Origin: Candidatus Margulisiibacteriota bacterium
Lineage (GTDB): Bacteria; Margulisbacteria; Termititenacia; Termititenacales; Termititenacaceae
Assembly: GCA_031264205.1 (NCBI GenBank)
Contig: JAISEH010000152.1
Span: 1 to 22,975 of the forward strand
DNA: 22,975 bases
Direction: 5' to 3'
Shown here: piece after piece, positions 8,066 through 14,712 of the stretch
Numbering within the stretch: position 1 is the first letter of the stretch
How the letters are laid out: each line of letters begins with the position of its first letter
Notes under the pieces: generated by a model
What the model was told of the DNA's origin: nothing
Databases searched by the model: none
The model's input: the letters and a program-made list of their open reading frames with translations, nothing else
Translations under genes and position numbers: made by a program

Positions 8066-8374
8066 CTAGTATTTCCGCACTGTCTGCACCGCGGCGTTCA
8101 GCTTGGCTAGGACTTCTTTTTTGATAAATGCAGGCAATTCCGGTTTCTTATAGAAAGGCTTGACCGGTTTTTCCAGAAAAAGCTGATAGGGTCTGATCTG
8201 CAAAGATTTGGCTATCTTGTCGATCATTTCCGCAGAAGGGAAATGCAAGCCGATTTCGATACGGCCAATATAACTGGTGGATGTATCGCAAAGTTCGGCA
8301 AGCCTCATTTGAGAAAGTCCAGCATTTCTTCTTATCTTCCTCAAGTTACTGGTAAATATCTTTTTCAATGTCAT
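8066..8374 (-). CDS. XRE-family HTH transcriptional regulator (collar module 1)
   Basis: A 102-aa DNA-binding protein. Residues about 8-62 form a Cro/C1-type helix-turn-helix (LRKIRRNAGLSQMRLAELCD, TSTSYIGRIEIG, PSAEMIDKIAKSLQI), followed by a basic C-terminal tail of about 35 residues. It is transcribed away from the His-rich collar gene, and the 128-bp space between them holds face-to-face promoters and repeated GGTAATA-type sites. It probably represses itself and the collar gene. ATG at 8374 is preceded by a weak AAGG, and a TATATAAA -10 region lies 7-9 nt upstream, so a leader of zero to a few bases is possible. Confidence 0.87.
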   Translation of the reverse strand: MTLKKIFTSNLRKIRRNAGLSQMRLAELCDTSTSYIGRIEIGLHFPSAEMIDKIAKSLQIRPYQLFLEKPVKPFYKKPELPAFIKKEVLAKLNAAVQTVRKY

Positions 8375-8383
8375 TATTGCCTT

Positions 8384-8475
8384 TATATATTAATAGGTAA
8401 TAGCTTGACAATTAAGTATTTAGGTATCATAATGGTATTACTTTATAGGTAATAAAATAAACAATTATTATTACC
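8384..8475. promoter_or_regulatory. Divergent promoter/operator region of XRE-collar module 1
   Basis: Plus-strand promoter for the collar gene: TTGACA (8405-8410), 17 bp, CATAAT (8428-8433). Minus-strand promoter for the XRE gene: TTGTCA (8411 to 8406), 16 bp, TATATA (8389 to 8384). The two -35 boxes overlap on the same bases. Around them are repeated sites: GGTAATA at 8396, a TATTAC-N7-GTAATA dyad at 8436-8454, and TATTACC at 8469-8475. These are likely operators of the flanking regulator, because they overlap or follow the collar transcription start. Confidence 0.6.
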
Positions 8476-8502
8476 TGATGATATTTCAAAGGGGGAATTT
8501 AC

Positions 8503-9288
8503 ATGACAAGAATACTGCACACCAAAATAGAAACCGGCTCGCCGCTGCTGGCGTCAGACATTACCAATCTGACTTTTTTTCCGGTGGGGGCAATACTCAT
8601 GATGGACGGGAGCTGGACGGACGGTCGCGGCGGCTGGTACATTTGCAATGGCCAAAACGGTACGCCGGATTTACGGGACAAATTCATCAAAGGCAGCGGC
8701 AGCGAGACAGCGGAGGGCGCGAACTGGCGGGGGCTGACCACTAGCAATCTGCCCACACACAACCATGATTTAAGCAATATGTCTTTGGGCGGCCTCACGC
8801 TCGACAATGCCGGCGCGCATTCGCATTCAGTCAGCGGCAGCACAGGGGAAGGCGGGTCACACTCACATGGTTTTACTAGTGGTTTAGCGGCCGGAGCTGG
8901 CGGGCATTCACATACGGTAACCGTGCATGACTCATACCATAATAAAACCCCACAACATACAGACACCAGTAGCGATGAATACGGCGAATACCATAGCGCG
9001 ACCTACACAACATCCACAGTTGCAAACCATACACATACTCTTACAGGCAATACATCTTCTGCCGGAGCACATAGTCACAATACTCTTTCCGGCACAGCAG
9101 CAGAGGGCGGCTCACACTCGCACACTGTTAATAGCAGTAACGCGACTATTTCCGGCGGTACTATCAGCGGCAGCATTACCGGCGGCGCTTTTTCCGGCGC
9201 GACGGACAATACCGGTTCCGGCACGGATCTCATCATTGACACTTTGCCGAGTTATTACACGGTGGTTTATATAATGAAAGTGGCGTAG
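8503..9288 (+). CDS. His-rich phage-tail-collar domain protein, copy 1
   Basis: A 261-aa protein resembling phage tail-fibre tips and collar-domain proteins. The N-terminal region (1-75) has TGSPLLASDI, FFPVGAILMMDGSW and W-YICNG, then TPDLRDKFIKG, as in the tail-collar family. LPTHNHDL then leads into a Gly/Ser/Thr/His-rich body. Seven HxH pairs start at residues 86, 106, 120, 135, 176, 190 and 205; two triads share 14/15-residue spacing. The C terminus GTDLIIDTLPSYYTVVYIMKVA is nearly identical to that of the second copy in this window. There is no signal peptide or membrane segment. AGGGGG lies 7 nt before ATG 8503. No other phage structural gene is near. Adhesin, injection-system fibre or prophage remnant are all possible. 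Confidence 0.82.
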   Translation: MTRILHTKIETGSPLLASDITNLTFFPVGAILMMDGSWTDGRGGWYICNGQNGTPDLRDKFIKGSGSETAEGANWRGLTTSNLPTHNHDLSNMSLGGLTLDNAGAHSHSVSGSTGEGGSHSHGFTSGLAAGAGGHSHTVTVHDSYHNKTPQHTDTSSDEYGEYHSATYTTSTVANHTHTLTGNTSSAGAHSHNTLSGTAAEGGSHSHTVNSSNATISGGTISGSITGGAFSGATDNTGSGTDLIIDTLPSYYTVVYIMKVA

Positions 9289-9290
9289 CG

Positions 9291-9340
9291 GACGCTCTCT
9301 TCGTCAGCGTATCCGGAGGATACTTCGCTTTAGCGAGCGT
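9291..9340. repeat. Hairpin cluster after collar gene 1
   Basis: An outer 6-bp stem ACGCTC (9292-9297) / GAGCGT (9335-9340) encloses GTATCC-GGA-GGATAC (9309-9323) and CGCT-TT-AGCG (9326-9335, sharing one base with the outer stem). There is no U-run, so it is not a classic intrinsic terminator, although it could slow or end transcription. It may be a short dispersed repeat. Confidence 0.5.
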
Positions 9341-9347
9341 TCACTAA

Positions 9348-9380
9348 CTATTCATTTTTGACAAATGAATAGATTTGTCA
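9348..9380 (+). repeat. 33-bp direct repeat, upstream copy, with operator dyads
   Basis: Identical over 33 bp to 10781-10813. It contains two interleaved inverted repeats: CTATTCAT / ATGAATAG and TGACAAAT-N6-ATTTGTCA (9359-9380). The second dyad covers the spacer and most of the -35 box of the fic promoter, so binding there would block transcription. Confidence 0.9.
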
Positions 9381-9386
9381 TATATT
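9358..9386 (+). promoter_or_regulatory. fic promoter, consensus-like and leaderless
   Basis: TTGACA (9358-9363), exactly 17 bp, TATATT (9381-9386). The -10 ends 6 nt before the ATG at 9393, so initiation is predicted on the start codon. The dyad TGACAAAT-N6-ATTTGTCA overlaps the -35 and spacer. Confidence 0.7.
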
Positions 9387-9392
9387 GTGAAT

Positions 9393-10778
9393 ATGAAAAA
9401 ACCGTTGTTTCCACCGCCGCCCGGACGAAAAACACAGCTTAAATTGCTTGAGCTGCCAAGTATTATCGAGAACGATACCAATCTCCAAGAGTTTTTAACA
9501 AGGGCTAACGCCGAATACTGGCCGTGGGAAGTATTCAAATATAAAAAGCAGGCCAAACAAACTGCTTCCAGTGAAACTCTCTGGCATTATTTGAAAATTT
9601 TTACCCGCCAAAAAACCAAGAATTTTCCGCAGCTCAAAGACCGGCAAGGTCGGTCGTTTGGCTATGTTTCGACCGACAAAATACAGGAATGTCTGCATAT
9701 TTTGGATCGCGCGCTTGCCAGCAATATTTTGGCGCAAAAATCCCTGACGCCGGACAGCAGGCTAAAAAAAGAGCAGGCCGAGTGGCAAGACAAAAAAATT
9801 ATAAATTCTCTGATCGAGGAAGCGATCACCTCCGCGCAGATCGAAGGCGCGGCCACTTCCAGACGCCGCGCGACGGAATTGATCAAGAGCGGCAAACGTC
9901 CGCGCAGCAAAGACGAGCGGATGATTTTAAACAATTATCAAACTATGAAAAAAATCAAAACAGACTTTGTGGCTGAGCCGCTGTCTTTGGATTTGATCAA
10001 AGAAATTCAAACTTGCCTGACCAAAGACACGCTGGCCAATGAAGCGGACATTGGAAGTTTCCGCCGTGACCTGCACGCCAGAGACATTGTGCAGGTGTAT
10101 TACAACAACGCCGTGCTTTTTACCCCGCCGCCCGCTGCGGAAATACAGGAGAGACTGACGCAGCTTTGCGAATTTATCAATAATGACCAAGAATTTGTGC
10201 ATCCGCTGCTCAAAGGCATTATCCTGCATTTTTATCTCGCTTATGTGCATCCGTTTTACGACGGCAACGGCCGCACTGCTCGTGGTTTATTTTACTGGTA
10301 TGCCTTAAAAAACGGTCTGGAATTATTCGAATTCATTTCCATTTCCGAATACATCAAGAAAAGAACGCCGGGCTATCTCAGAGCTTTTTTATACACGGAA
10401 AATGACGAAAACGACTTAACTTATTTCATCATGTACCACTTAAATATTATCATGCTGGCCATTGAGGATATCCAGAAATATATTCAACAAAAAATGACCG
10501 GCTATTTCCGCCTAAAAGAAAAGTTAAATCATCTCGACGGGCTGAATGTCCGGCAACTAGACCTTCTAAATCATGCGCTAAAACATTCGGAACAGCGCTA
10601 TACCATACATTCGCATCTTACTTCCAACAATTTAAGCTGGGCGACCGCCCGCCGAGATCTGCTCTGGCTGGCGCAAAACGGTTTTCTGGAAAGTCGTCGT
10701 TTGGGCAAAGAGCTTTATTTTTTTGTGCCCCAAGACCTGGCTAAACGGATAGAAAAAGGTTCATCGAAGACAAGGTAA
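9393..10778 (+). CDS. Fic-domain protein (probable AMP transferase) with C-terminal winged helix
   Basis: Fic enzymes usually transfer AMP from ATP to a protein target. The complete catalytic motif HPFYDGNGRTAR is at residues 286-297. An N-terminal inhibitory motif of the [S/T]xxxE[G/N] type, SAQIEG, is at 147-152, so activity is likely self-restrained. The N-terminal 120 residues match the region usually found in Fic proteins of this length, and the C-terminal 70 or so (SNNLSWATARRDLLWLAQNG) look like a winged helix suited to DNA binding. The 461-aa protein starts at ATG 9393; an upstream in-frame TTG lies inside the promoter. Perfect 33-bp repeats flank the gene. Autoregulation through these dyads is my inference. 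Confidence 0.92.
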   Translation: MKKPLFPPPPGRKTQLKLLELPSIIENDTNLQEFLTRANAEYWPWEVFKYKKQAKQTASSETLWHYLKIFTRQKTKNFPQLKDRQGRSFGYVSTDKIQECLHILDRALASNILAQKSLTPDSRLKKEQAEWQDKKIINSLIEEAITSAQIEGAATSRRRATELIKSGKRPRSKDERMILNNYQTMKKIKTDFVAEPLSLDLIKEIQTCLTKDTLANEADIGSFRRDLHARDIVQVYYNNAVLFTPPPAAEIQERLTQLCEFINNDQEFVHPLLKGIILHFYLAYVHPFYDGNGRTARGLFYWYALKNGLELFEFISISEYIKKRTPGYLRAFLYTENDENDLTYFIMYHLNIIMLAIEDIQKYIQQKMTGYFRLKEKLNHLDGLNVRQLDLLNHALKHSEQRYTIHSHLTSNNLSWATARRDLLWLAQNGFLESRRLGKELYFFVPQDLAKRIEKGSSKTR

Positions 10779-10780
10779 AT

Positions 10781-10813
10781 CTATTCATTTTTGACAAATG
10801 AATAGATTTGTCA
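10781..10813 (+). repeat. 33-bp direct repeat, downstream copy
   Basis: Identical to 9348-9380 and starting 2 bp after the fic stop codon. It retains TTGACA and both interleaved dyads, but the position where a -10 box would lie (GGTGTC) does not match, so it is not a working promoter copy. Recombination between the copies would remove exactly the fic gene. Confidence 0.9.
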
Positions 10814-10838
10814 GGTGTCTTGAAAATGTTTTGCCGCG

Positions 10839-11795
10839 CTATTTTTCGTAAATCTTGACCTGTATTTCCGGATCGAGTTTTTCCTGCAGCGTACTCTCGA
10901 TCATTTTCAGCGTGCCGGTTTCCGCACTGGCGCAGCCGTGACAGGCGCCCTGGTAAACGATCTGCACTTCTTTGCCGACAATGTCCGCCAGCTCTACGCC
11001 GCCACGGTCTTTGGCCAGCACTGGCGCCAGATAGGCGGATAATACTTCCTCGACTTTTTTAAACTGCTGGGCTTTAGGCAACTCCGCAAAGGTCGGCGCG
11101 AGCGAATTACTACCCGCTTCTTCTGCCATTTTCTGCCGTGTGTCGCGCAGAATATCCTCCAGAAAATATTTGCGCTGCTCGTGGCCGCCCGGACGGATGC
11201 AGGATTTGCAATAACCGCCGGCTTTGGTGTAACGCGTGATCTCCTCGACAGTTTTAAGATCGTTTTTACGGATCACATCGATGATCATGCCCCGCGTCAC
11301 GCGCGCGCACTCGCAGACCATTTCCTGATCTTCCAGTTCATTGATGTCAATATTTTTGTGCTTGGCCACGGCGCGTTTGATGACGTCATAGGCCATGACC
11401 GAACAGTGCATTTTTTGGCCGGGGAAAGCCGGCGTGTCGGGATCATCGCGCAGGGCTTTTTCCACATCGAGATTGGTGATCTGCGCCGCGTCGTCCACTG
11501 TGCGGCCAATGGTCAGCTCGGCCATGACGTCCGCGCTGGCGATCGCCGTGCCGCAGCCAAAAGACAAAAACCGCGCGTCTTTGATGAGGTCGGTTTGGGG
11601 ATCGACCAGCCAAAAAAGTTGTATGGAGTCACCGCAGGACGCGTCGCCAAAATCCGCCACGACCAATTTACAGTTTTGCGCTTTAGCGTCTTTGTCCGTG
11701 AACGAGCCGCGGTGCGCCGGATTGTTCATGCGGTCATGGACTTTCTGGGAATAAGCTTCCCACAAACTCAAGCCAATCAGATCATCTTTGCTCAT
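10839..11795 (-). CDS. nifU: NifU, three-domain Fe-S cluster scaffold
   Basis: Cytoplasmic scaffold that builds Fe-S clusters with sulfur from NifS and passes them to client proteins. The 318-aa protein has the full NifU layout: IscU-like domain with cluster cysteines C54, C81 and C131; BFD-like [2Fe-2S] domain with C161, C163, C196 and C199; and C-terminal Nfu domain with CHGC at 285-288. It lies 19 bp downstream of nifS on the same strand. No other nif gene is in the window, so a general NIF-type assembly system in an anaerobe is as likely as a nitrogenase-specific role. TATACT ends 6 nt before the ATG, so an internal leaderless promoter is possible. Confidence 0.95.
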   Translation of the reverse strand: MSKDDLIGLSLWEAYSQKVHDRMNNPAHRGSFTDKDAKAQNCKLVVADFGDASCGDSIQLFWLVDPQTDLIKDARFLSFGCGTAIASADVMAELTIGRTVDDAAQITNLDVEKALRDDPDTPAFPGQKMHCSVMAYDVIKRAVAKHKNIDINELEDQEMVCECARVTRGMIIDVIRKNDLKTVEEITRYTKAGGYCKSCIRPGGHEQRKYFLEDILRDTRQKMAEEAGSNSLAPTFAELPKAQQFKKVEEVLSAYLAPVLAKDRGGVELADIVGKEVQIVYQGACHGCASAETGTLKMIESTLQEKLDPEIQVKIYEK

Positions 11796-11801
11796 ATTTC
11801 C

Positions 11802-11807
11802 AGTATA
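11802..11807 (-). promoter_or_regulatory. Possible -10 box for nifU in the nifS-nifU gap
   Basis: TATACT on the minus strand ends 6 nt before the nifU ATG; no Shine-Dalgarno sequence precedes the gene. Any -35 would fall in the end of nifS (TTCGGA at 17 bp, a weak match). Confidence 0.35.
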
Positions 11808-11814
11808 ACATAAT

Positions 11815-12978
11815 CTATTTACCCTCCGAAATCTCGCGCAGCCTTTTGATAATCGCGGGCAAAACAGAGATCACATAATCAATTTCTTTCTCGGCCGTGA
11901 AACGCGAGAGCGAAAAACGCACGGCCATATGCGAGAGGGCTTTGTCTATGCCCAGCGCGCGCAGCACCCGCGAGGATTCCAGTTCTTCGGACGCGCAGGC
12001 CGAACCGGTGGAGGCCGCGATGTCGTGCTCGTTCAAATCCCAGAGCAAAGCCTCGCCCTCGCAGTCCTTGAAAGCAATGTTCAGTGTATTTGGCGTGCGT
12101 TTTTGTTTGTCGCCGTTGAGGAAAACATCAGGAATATTTTGCAAAATAAAATTTTCCAGTTTGTCGCGCAGTCTTTTGACTTCCGTCGCTTCATAAGCCA
12201 GTCCGTCCAGCGCTTCCTGCGCGGCCACTCCCATGCCGATAATTCCCGGGACATTCAGCGTGCCGGCGCGCAGATTGGCCATTTGTTCGCCGCCGTGAAA
12301 AAACGGCTCGAGCCTCCGGCCATGCCGCACATACAAGCCGCCGATGCCTTTCGGTCCGTGAAATTTGTGCGCGGAAAAAGACAAATAATCCACGCCCAAG
12401 TCCTGCACATTGACAGGAATTTTGCCGATAGCCTGTGTCGCGTCGGTGTGGATCAGCACGCCAGCCTGGCGGCACTCCGCAGCAATTTCCGACAGCGGCA
12501 GTATCGTCCCGATCTCGTTATTGGCCAGCATTATGGAGACCAGCGCGGTTTGCTCCGTCAGCGCGGCTTTGACCTGCGCGGCGGAAATCAGGCCGTTTTT
12601 GTCGCAGGGCAGATAAGTAACCCGCGCGCCAAGTTTTTCGAGATATTCAAAAGTCCGGTAAACTGTCGGATGTTCAATATTAGTCGTGATGTAGTGATTT
12701 TTTTGGACACTGTCCATTTGCGCCGCAAAAACGGCTTTGATGACATGATTGTTCGCCTCGGTCGCGCCGGAAGTGATCAGCACATCATCGGCGTCCGGCG
12801 CGTTGATGAGCCGGTAAATCCGGTCTAGCGCCTTGCGCAGCTCCGGCCGCGTATCCAGCCCGAAGCCATGCAGCGACGACGGATTGCCATAATGCGTGGT
12901 GTTGAACTTTTCCATTTCCCGCGCGGCCGCCGGCGAAACCATGGTCGTCGCGTTATTGTCCAAATAAATCCGTTTCAT
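11815..12978 (-). CDS. nifS: Cysteine desulfurase NifS
   Basis: PLP-dependent class V aminotransferase-fold enzyme that converts cysteine to alanine and a persulfide for Fe-S assembly. The 387-aa length is typical. It starts YLDNNATT; PLP contacts include His103 (EHPTVYRTFEYLE) and Asp179 (HTDATQ); the Schiff-base Lys205 is in SAHKFHGPKGIGGLYV; the sulfur-accepting Cys328 is in STGSACASEELESSRVLRALG, a short active-site loop as in NifS/IscS. The start is ATG at 12978; an in-frame TTG three codons upstream overlaps the last base of the -10 box and is rejected. It forms an operon with nifU and is divergent from the CDF transporter. Confidence 0.95.
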   Translation of the reverse strand: MKRIYLDNNATTMVSPAAAREMEKFNTTHYGNPSSLHGFGLDTRPELRKALDRIYRLINAPDADDVLITSGATEANNHVIKAVFAAQMDSVQKNHYITTNIEHPTVYRTFEYLEKLGARVTYLPCDKNGLISAAQVKAALTEQTALVSIMLANNEIGTILPLSEIAAECRQAGVLIHTDATQAIGKIPVNVQDLGVDYLSFSAHKFHGPKGIGGLYVRHGRRLEPFFHGGEQMANLRAGTLNVPGIIGMGVAAQEALDGLAYEATEVKRLRDKLENFILQNIPDVFLNGDKQKRTPNTLNIAFKDCEGEALLWDLNEHDIAASTGSACASEELESSRVLRALGIDKALSHMAVRFSLSRFTAEKEIDYVISVLPAIIKRLREISEGK

Positions 12979-13023
12979 AGAACGCAATTATACTACAAAT
13001 GATTTTAGTTTTATAATAAGTTC
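12979..13023. promoter_or_regulatory. 45-bp divergent promoter region, nifS / CDF transporter
   Basis: Minus-strand TATAAT (12992 to 12987) ends 8 nt before the nifS ATG. Plus-strand TATAAT (13012-13017) ends 6 nt before the CDF ATG. No clear -35 boxes and no Shine-Dalgarno motifs are present. The promoters are so close that the polymerase footprints would overlap, making the two genes likely competitors. Confidence 0.55.
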
Positions 13024-13932
13024 ATGGATAAAACCCAAAACGGCTATCTTGAAGGCCTTGTTTCTATCGTGGTGAATTCCGCGCTGTTTGTGCTGAAACT
13101 CTGGGCGGGACTGACGACCGGCTCGCTCGCCTTGACCGCTGACGCCTGGCACACGCTTTCGGATTCGCTAAGCTCGATCGTCGTCGTGCTGGCGGTCAGA
13201 TTTGCCGGCAAAAAAGCAGACAAAGAACATCCTTTTGGCCATGGACGCTGGGAGCAAATCGCCGCGTTGTTTATCGCGTTTTTTCTCGGCATTATCGCTT
13301 TCGAGTTTTTGAAAAGCTCCTTTATTGAGTTTCAGCACAAAACCGCGGTGCATTTCGGCTGGACGGCAATCGTGGTTACTATTACTTCTATTGTCGTGAA
13401 AGAATTGCTGGCACGGTACGCGTTTTATCTTGGACGCCAAACCAACAATCTCAGCGTGAAAGCCGACGGCTGGCATCATCGCTCCGACGCTTGGTCTTCA
13501 GTCGTGGTGCTGATCGGCATCTTGAGCGCCAAACAATTTTGGTGGATAGACAGCGTGCTGGGCACGCTGGTTTCCCTGCTGCTGTTTTACGCGGCTTATG
13601 CGATACTCCGCGAGGCCGCGACGAAACTTCTCGGCGAAACGCCGGACAAAGAGTTAATCAAAAAAATCACCGCCGCGGTCAAGACGTTGTATCCGCAAGA
13701 CAATCTGTGCCTGCATCATTTTCATCTGCACAATTATGTCGCGCATCAGGAATTGACTCTGCATATCCGGCTGGCCAAAGATTTGAGCATCGCCGAGGGG
13801 CATAAAATCGCCACGAATATTGAACAGATTATTGGAACGCAATTTGGCATGACCGCCACTATTCACGTCGAGCCGCTAGATGCGCTGCCGGAGCAAACAT
13901 TCGGCGCGTCAGAAAGCCCGCGGTTATCTTAG
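13024..13932 (+). CDS. Cation diffusion facilitator (CDF) metal efflux transporter
   Basis: Proton-coupled divalent metal exporter of the inner membrane. The 302-aa protein has six predicted helices and a C-terminal cytoplasmic domain of about 90 residues. The transport site can be read as H43-D47 in DAWHTLSD (helix 2) and H151-D155 in DGWHHRSD (helix 5), an HD-HD set usually linked to zinc or cadmium. HPFGHGRWE lies in the helix 2-3 loop. The C-terminal part is His-rich (LHHFHLHNY), as expected for metal-sensing dimer domains. It starts at ATG 13024 with no Shine-Dalgarno site and a TATAAT 6 nt upstream. Proximity to nifS may be incidental. Confidence 0.93.
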   Translation: MDKTQNGYLEGLVSIVVNSALFVLKLWAGLTTGSLALTADAWHTLSDSLSSIVVVLAVRFAGKKADKEHPFGHGRWEQIAALFIAFFLGIIAFEFLKSSFIEFQHKTAVHFGWTAIVVTITSIVVKELLARYAFYLGRQTNNLSVKADGWHHRSDAWSSVVVLIGILSAKQFWWIDSVLGTLVSLLLFYAAYAILREAATKLLGETPDKELIKKITAAVKTLYPQDNLCLHHFHLHNYVAHQELTLHIRLAKDLSIAEGHKIATNIEQIIGTQFGMTATIHVEPLDALPEQTFGASESPRLS

Positions 13933-14044
13933 ATTTTTGGCCAGAGTTTTGACTGTGGCCAGCGCAATTTATTATTTTAACAATTTCCGCCAGTCCCGCC
14001 GGCTGTAAATAAATCTAGCTATTGAACTTTCTTGTGTTCTTCGT
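13933..14044. other. Short spacer without a recognisable gene
   Basis: This 112-bp gap lies between the CDF gene and the convergent Phd-like antitoxin. I looked for a RelE/YoeB-type toxin downstream of the antitoxin stop; the minus-strand frames close within about 10 codons. Nothing else is supportable. Confidence 0.5.
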
Positions 14045-14308
14045 CTATATCCTTAACTTTTTCCGCAAAGCAGTCAGCGCTTCTCTAGCCGGTTTAATTT
14101 TTCCCGGTCTTACTTGCTCTAATCCTTCATTTACCATAGCATACAACTCCTGACGGCCGGACATTGTCTCATAAGTCTCCATGCTCATTACCGCCAAATC
14201 GCCCTCGCCGTTGCGCGTAATAAAAACCGGCTCCCTGTATTTATGGCAAAAATCCGATATCTCACTGTATTTATTCCGTAAATCCGCGCTTTTTCTAATA
14301 ACTGGCAT
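14045..14308 (-). CDS. Phd/YefM-family antitoxin, no adjacent toxin
   Basis: An 87-aa protein with the family shape: an N-terminal DNA-binding and dimerisation region (ADLRNKYSEISDFC, EPVFITRNGEGDLAVMSMETYE) and a C-terminal tail (about 55-87) that would neutralise a toxin. Antitoxins of this type also repress their own operon. Expression signals are strong: TTGACA, 16 bp, TATTAT, and AGGAGG placed 5 nt before ATG 14308. The partner toxin normally lies immediately downstream, but only 112 bp of open spacer is there, so the gene is an orphan or its partner was lost. Confidence 0.83.
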   Translation of the reverse strand: MPVIRKSADLRNKYSEISDFCHKYREPVFITRNGEGDLAVMSMETYETMSGRQELYAMVNEGLEQVRPGKIKPAREALTALRKKLRI

Positions 14309-14336
14309 ATTTTCCTCCTATCGTTTTTATATGCAA

Positions 14337-14364
14337 ATAATATCGTTTTTTTGATATTTGTCAA
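14337..14364 (-). promoter_or_regulatory. Promoter of the Phd/YefM-like gene with internal dyad
   Basis: TTGACA (14364 to 14359), 16-bp spacer, TATTAT (14342 to 14337). An ATATC-N8-GATAT dyad lies across the spacer, and ACGATA recurs further downstream, as expected for autorepression. The half-site ATTTGTCA of the fic operator also occurs here at 14356-14363, which may simply reflect the -35 box. Confidence 0.6.
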
Positions 14365-14369
14365 GCGGC

Positions 14370-14398
14370 GTTAAAAGAGCTGACAACCCAGCTTTTTA
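14370..14398 (-). terminator. Inverted repeat at the end of XRE gene 2
   Basis: GTTAAAA-AGCTG type arms (AGCTG at 14378-14382, CAGCT at 14389-14393, flanked by matching A/T runs) overlap the stop codon of the XRE gene. The minus-strand transcript continues CUUUUAAC after the stem, a weak U-tract. It may insulate the XRE gene from the phd-like promoter. Confidence 0.45.
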
Positions 14399-14641
14399 AC
14401 ATTCCGTAAATGGCTTGAAAAACTCAAACGGACTGATCTCCAGTCCGTCGATGATTTTGAGCATGGTGCCGATCGTAGGCTCGCGTTTGCCGTTTTCGGA
14501 GCGCAGGATTATCGTGTCGTCCAGGCCGGCGTTCATGGCCAGCGCGTACATGCTCAAATTTTTCTTTTTTCTCAGCTGGGTAATCCGCGCGCCGATGTCT
14601 TTTGGCGTATATTTCAGTTCGGCATATCTGGCAGTTGACAT
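14396..14641 (-). CDS. XRE-family HTH transcriptional regulator (collar module 2)
   Basis: An 81-aa single-domain Cro/C1-type repressor. The helix-turn-helix spans about residues 14-72: IGARITQLRKKKNLSMYALA, GLDDTIILRSENGKREPT, GTMLKIIDGLEISPFEFF. It is not closely similar to the XRE protein of module 1. It faces the second His-rich collar gene across 71 bp that contain a CTGGCA/TGCCAG palindrome and a second copy of the half-site. TATGAT ends 6 nt before ATG 14641 and no Shine-Dalgarno site is present, so a leaderless transcript is expected. Likely role: repressor of itself and the collar gene. Confidence 0.88.
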   Translation of the reverse strand: MSTARYAELKYTPKDIGARITQLRKKKNLSMYALAMNAGLDDTIILRSENGKREPTIGTMLKIIDGLEISPFEFFKPFTEC

Positions 14642-14688
14642 ATAGCAATCATAATGTATAATATTTCTCGATAGCTGGCAGTTGCCAG
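14628..14688. promoter_or_regulatory. Divergent promoter/operator region of XRE-collar module 2
   Basis: Collar promoter on plus: TTGACA (14635-14640), 16 bp, TATAAT (14657-14662), near consensus. XRE -10 on minus: TATGAT (14653 to 14648). Operators: a perfect palindrome CTGGCA-GT-TGCCAG at 14675-14688, just after the predicted collar start site, and CTGGCAGTTGACA at 14628-14640 sharing its first 10 bases and covering the -35 box and the XRE start codon. The pair brackets both promoters. Confidence 0.7.
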
Positions 14689-14712
14689 TTATTAAAAAGA
14701 GGGGGTATTTTT

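Noticed and set aside
10791..10819. A second promoter in the downstream fic repeat
   Set aside because: TTGACA is present, but the sequence at the -10 position is GGTGTC and the only downstream gene is on the opposite strand.
11929..12828. A 299-codon plus-strand frame opposite nifS
   Set aside because: Shadow of nifS, whose PLP and cysteine motifs are all intact on the minus strand.
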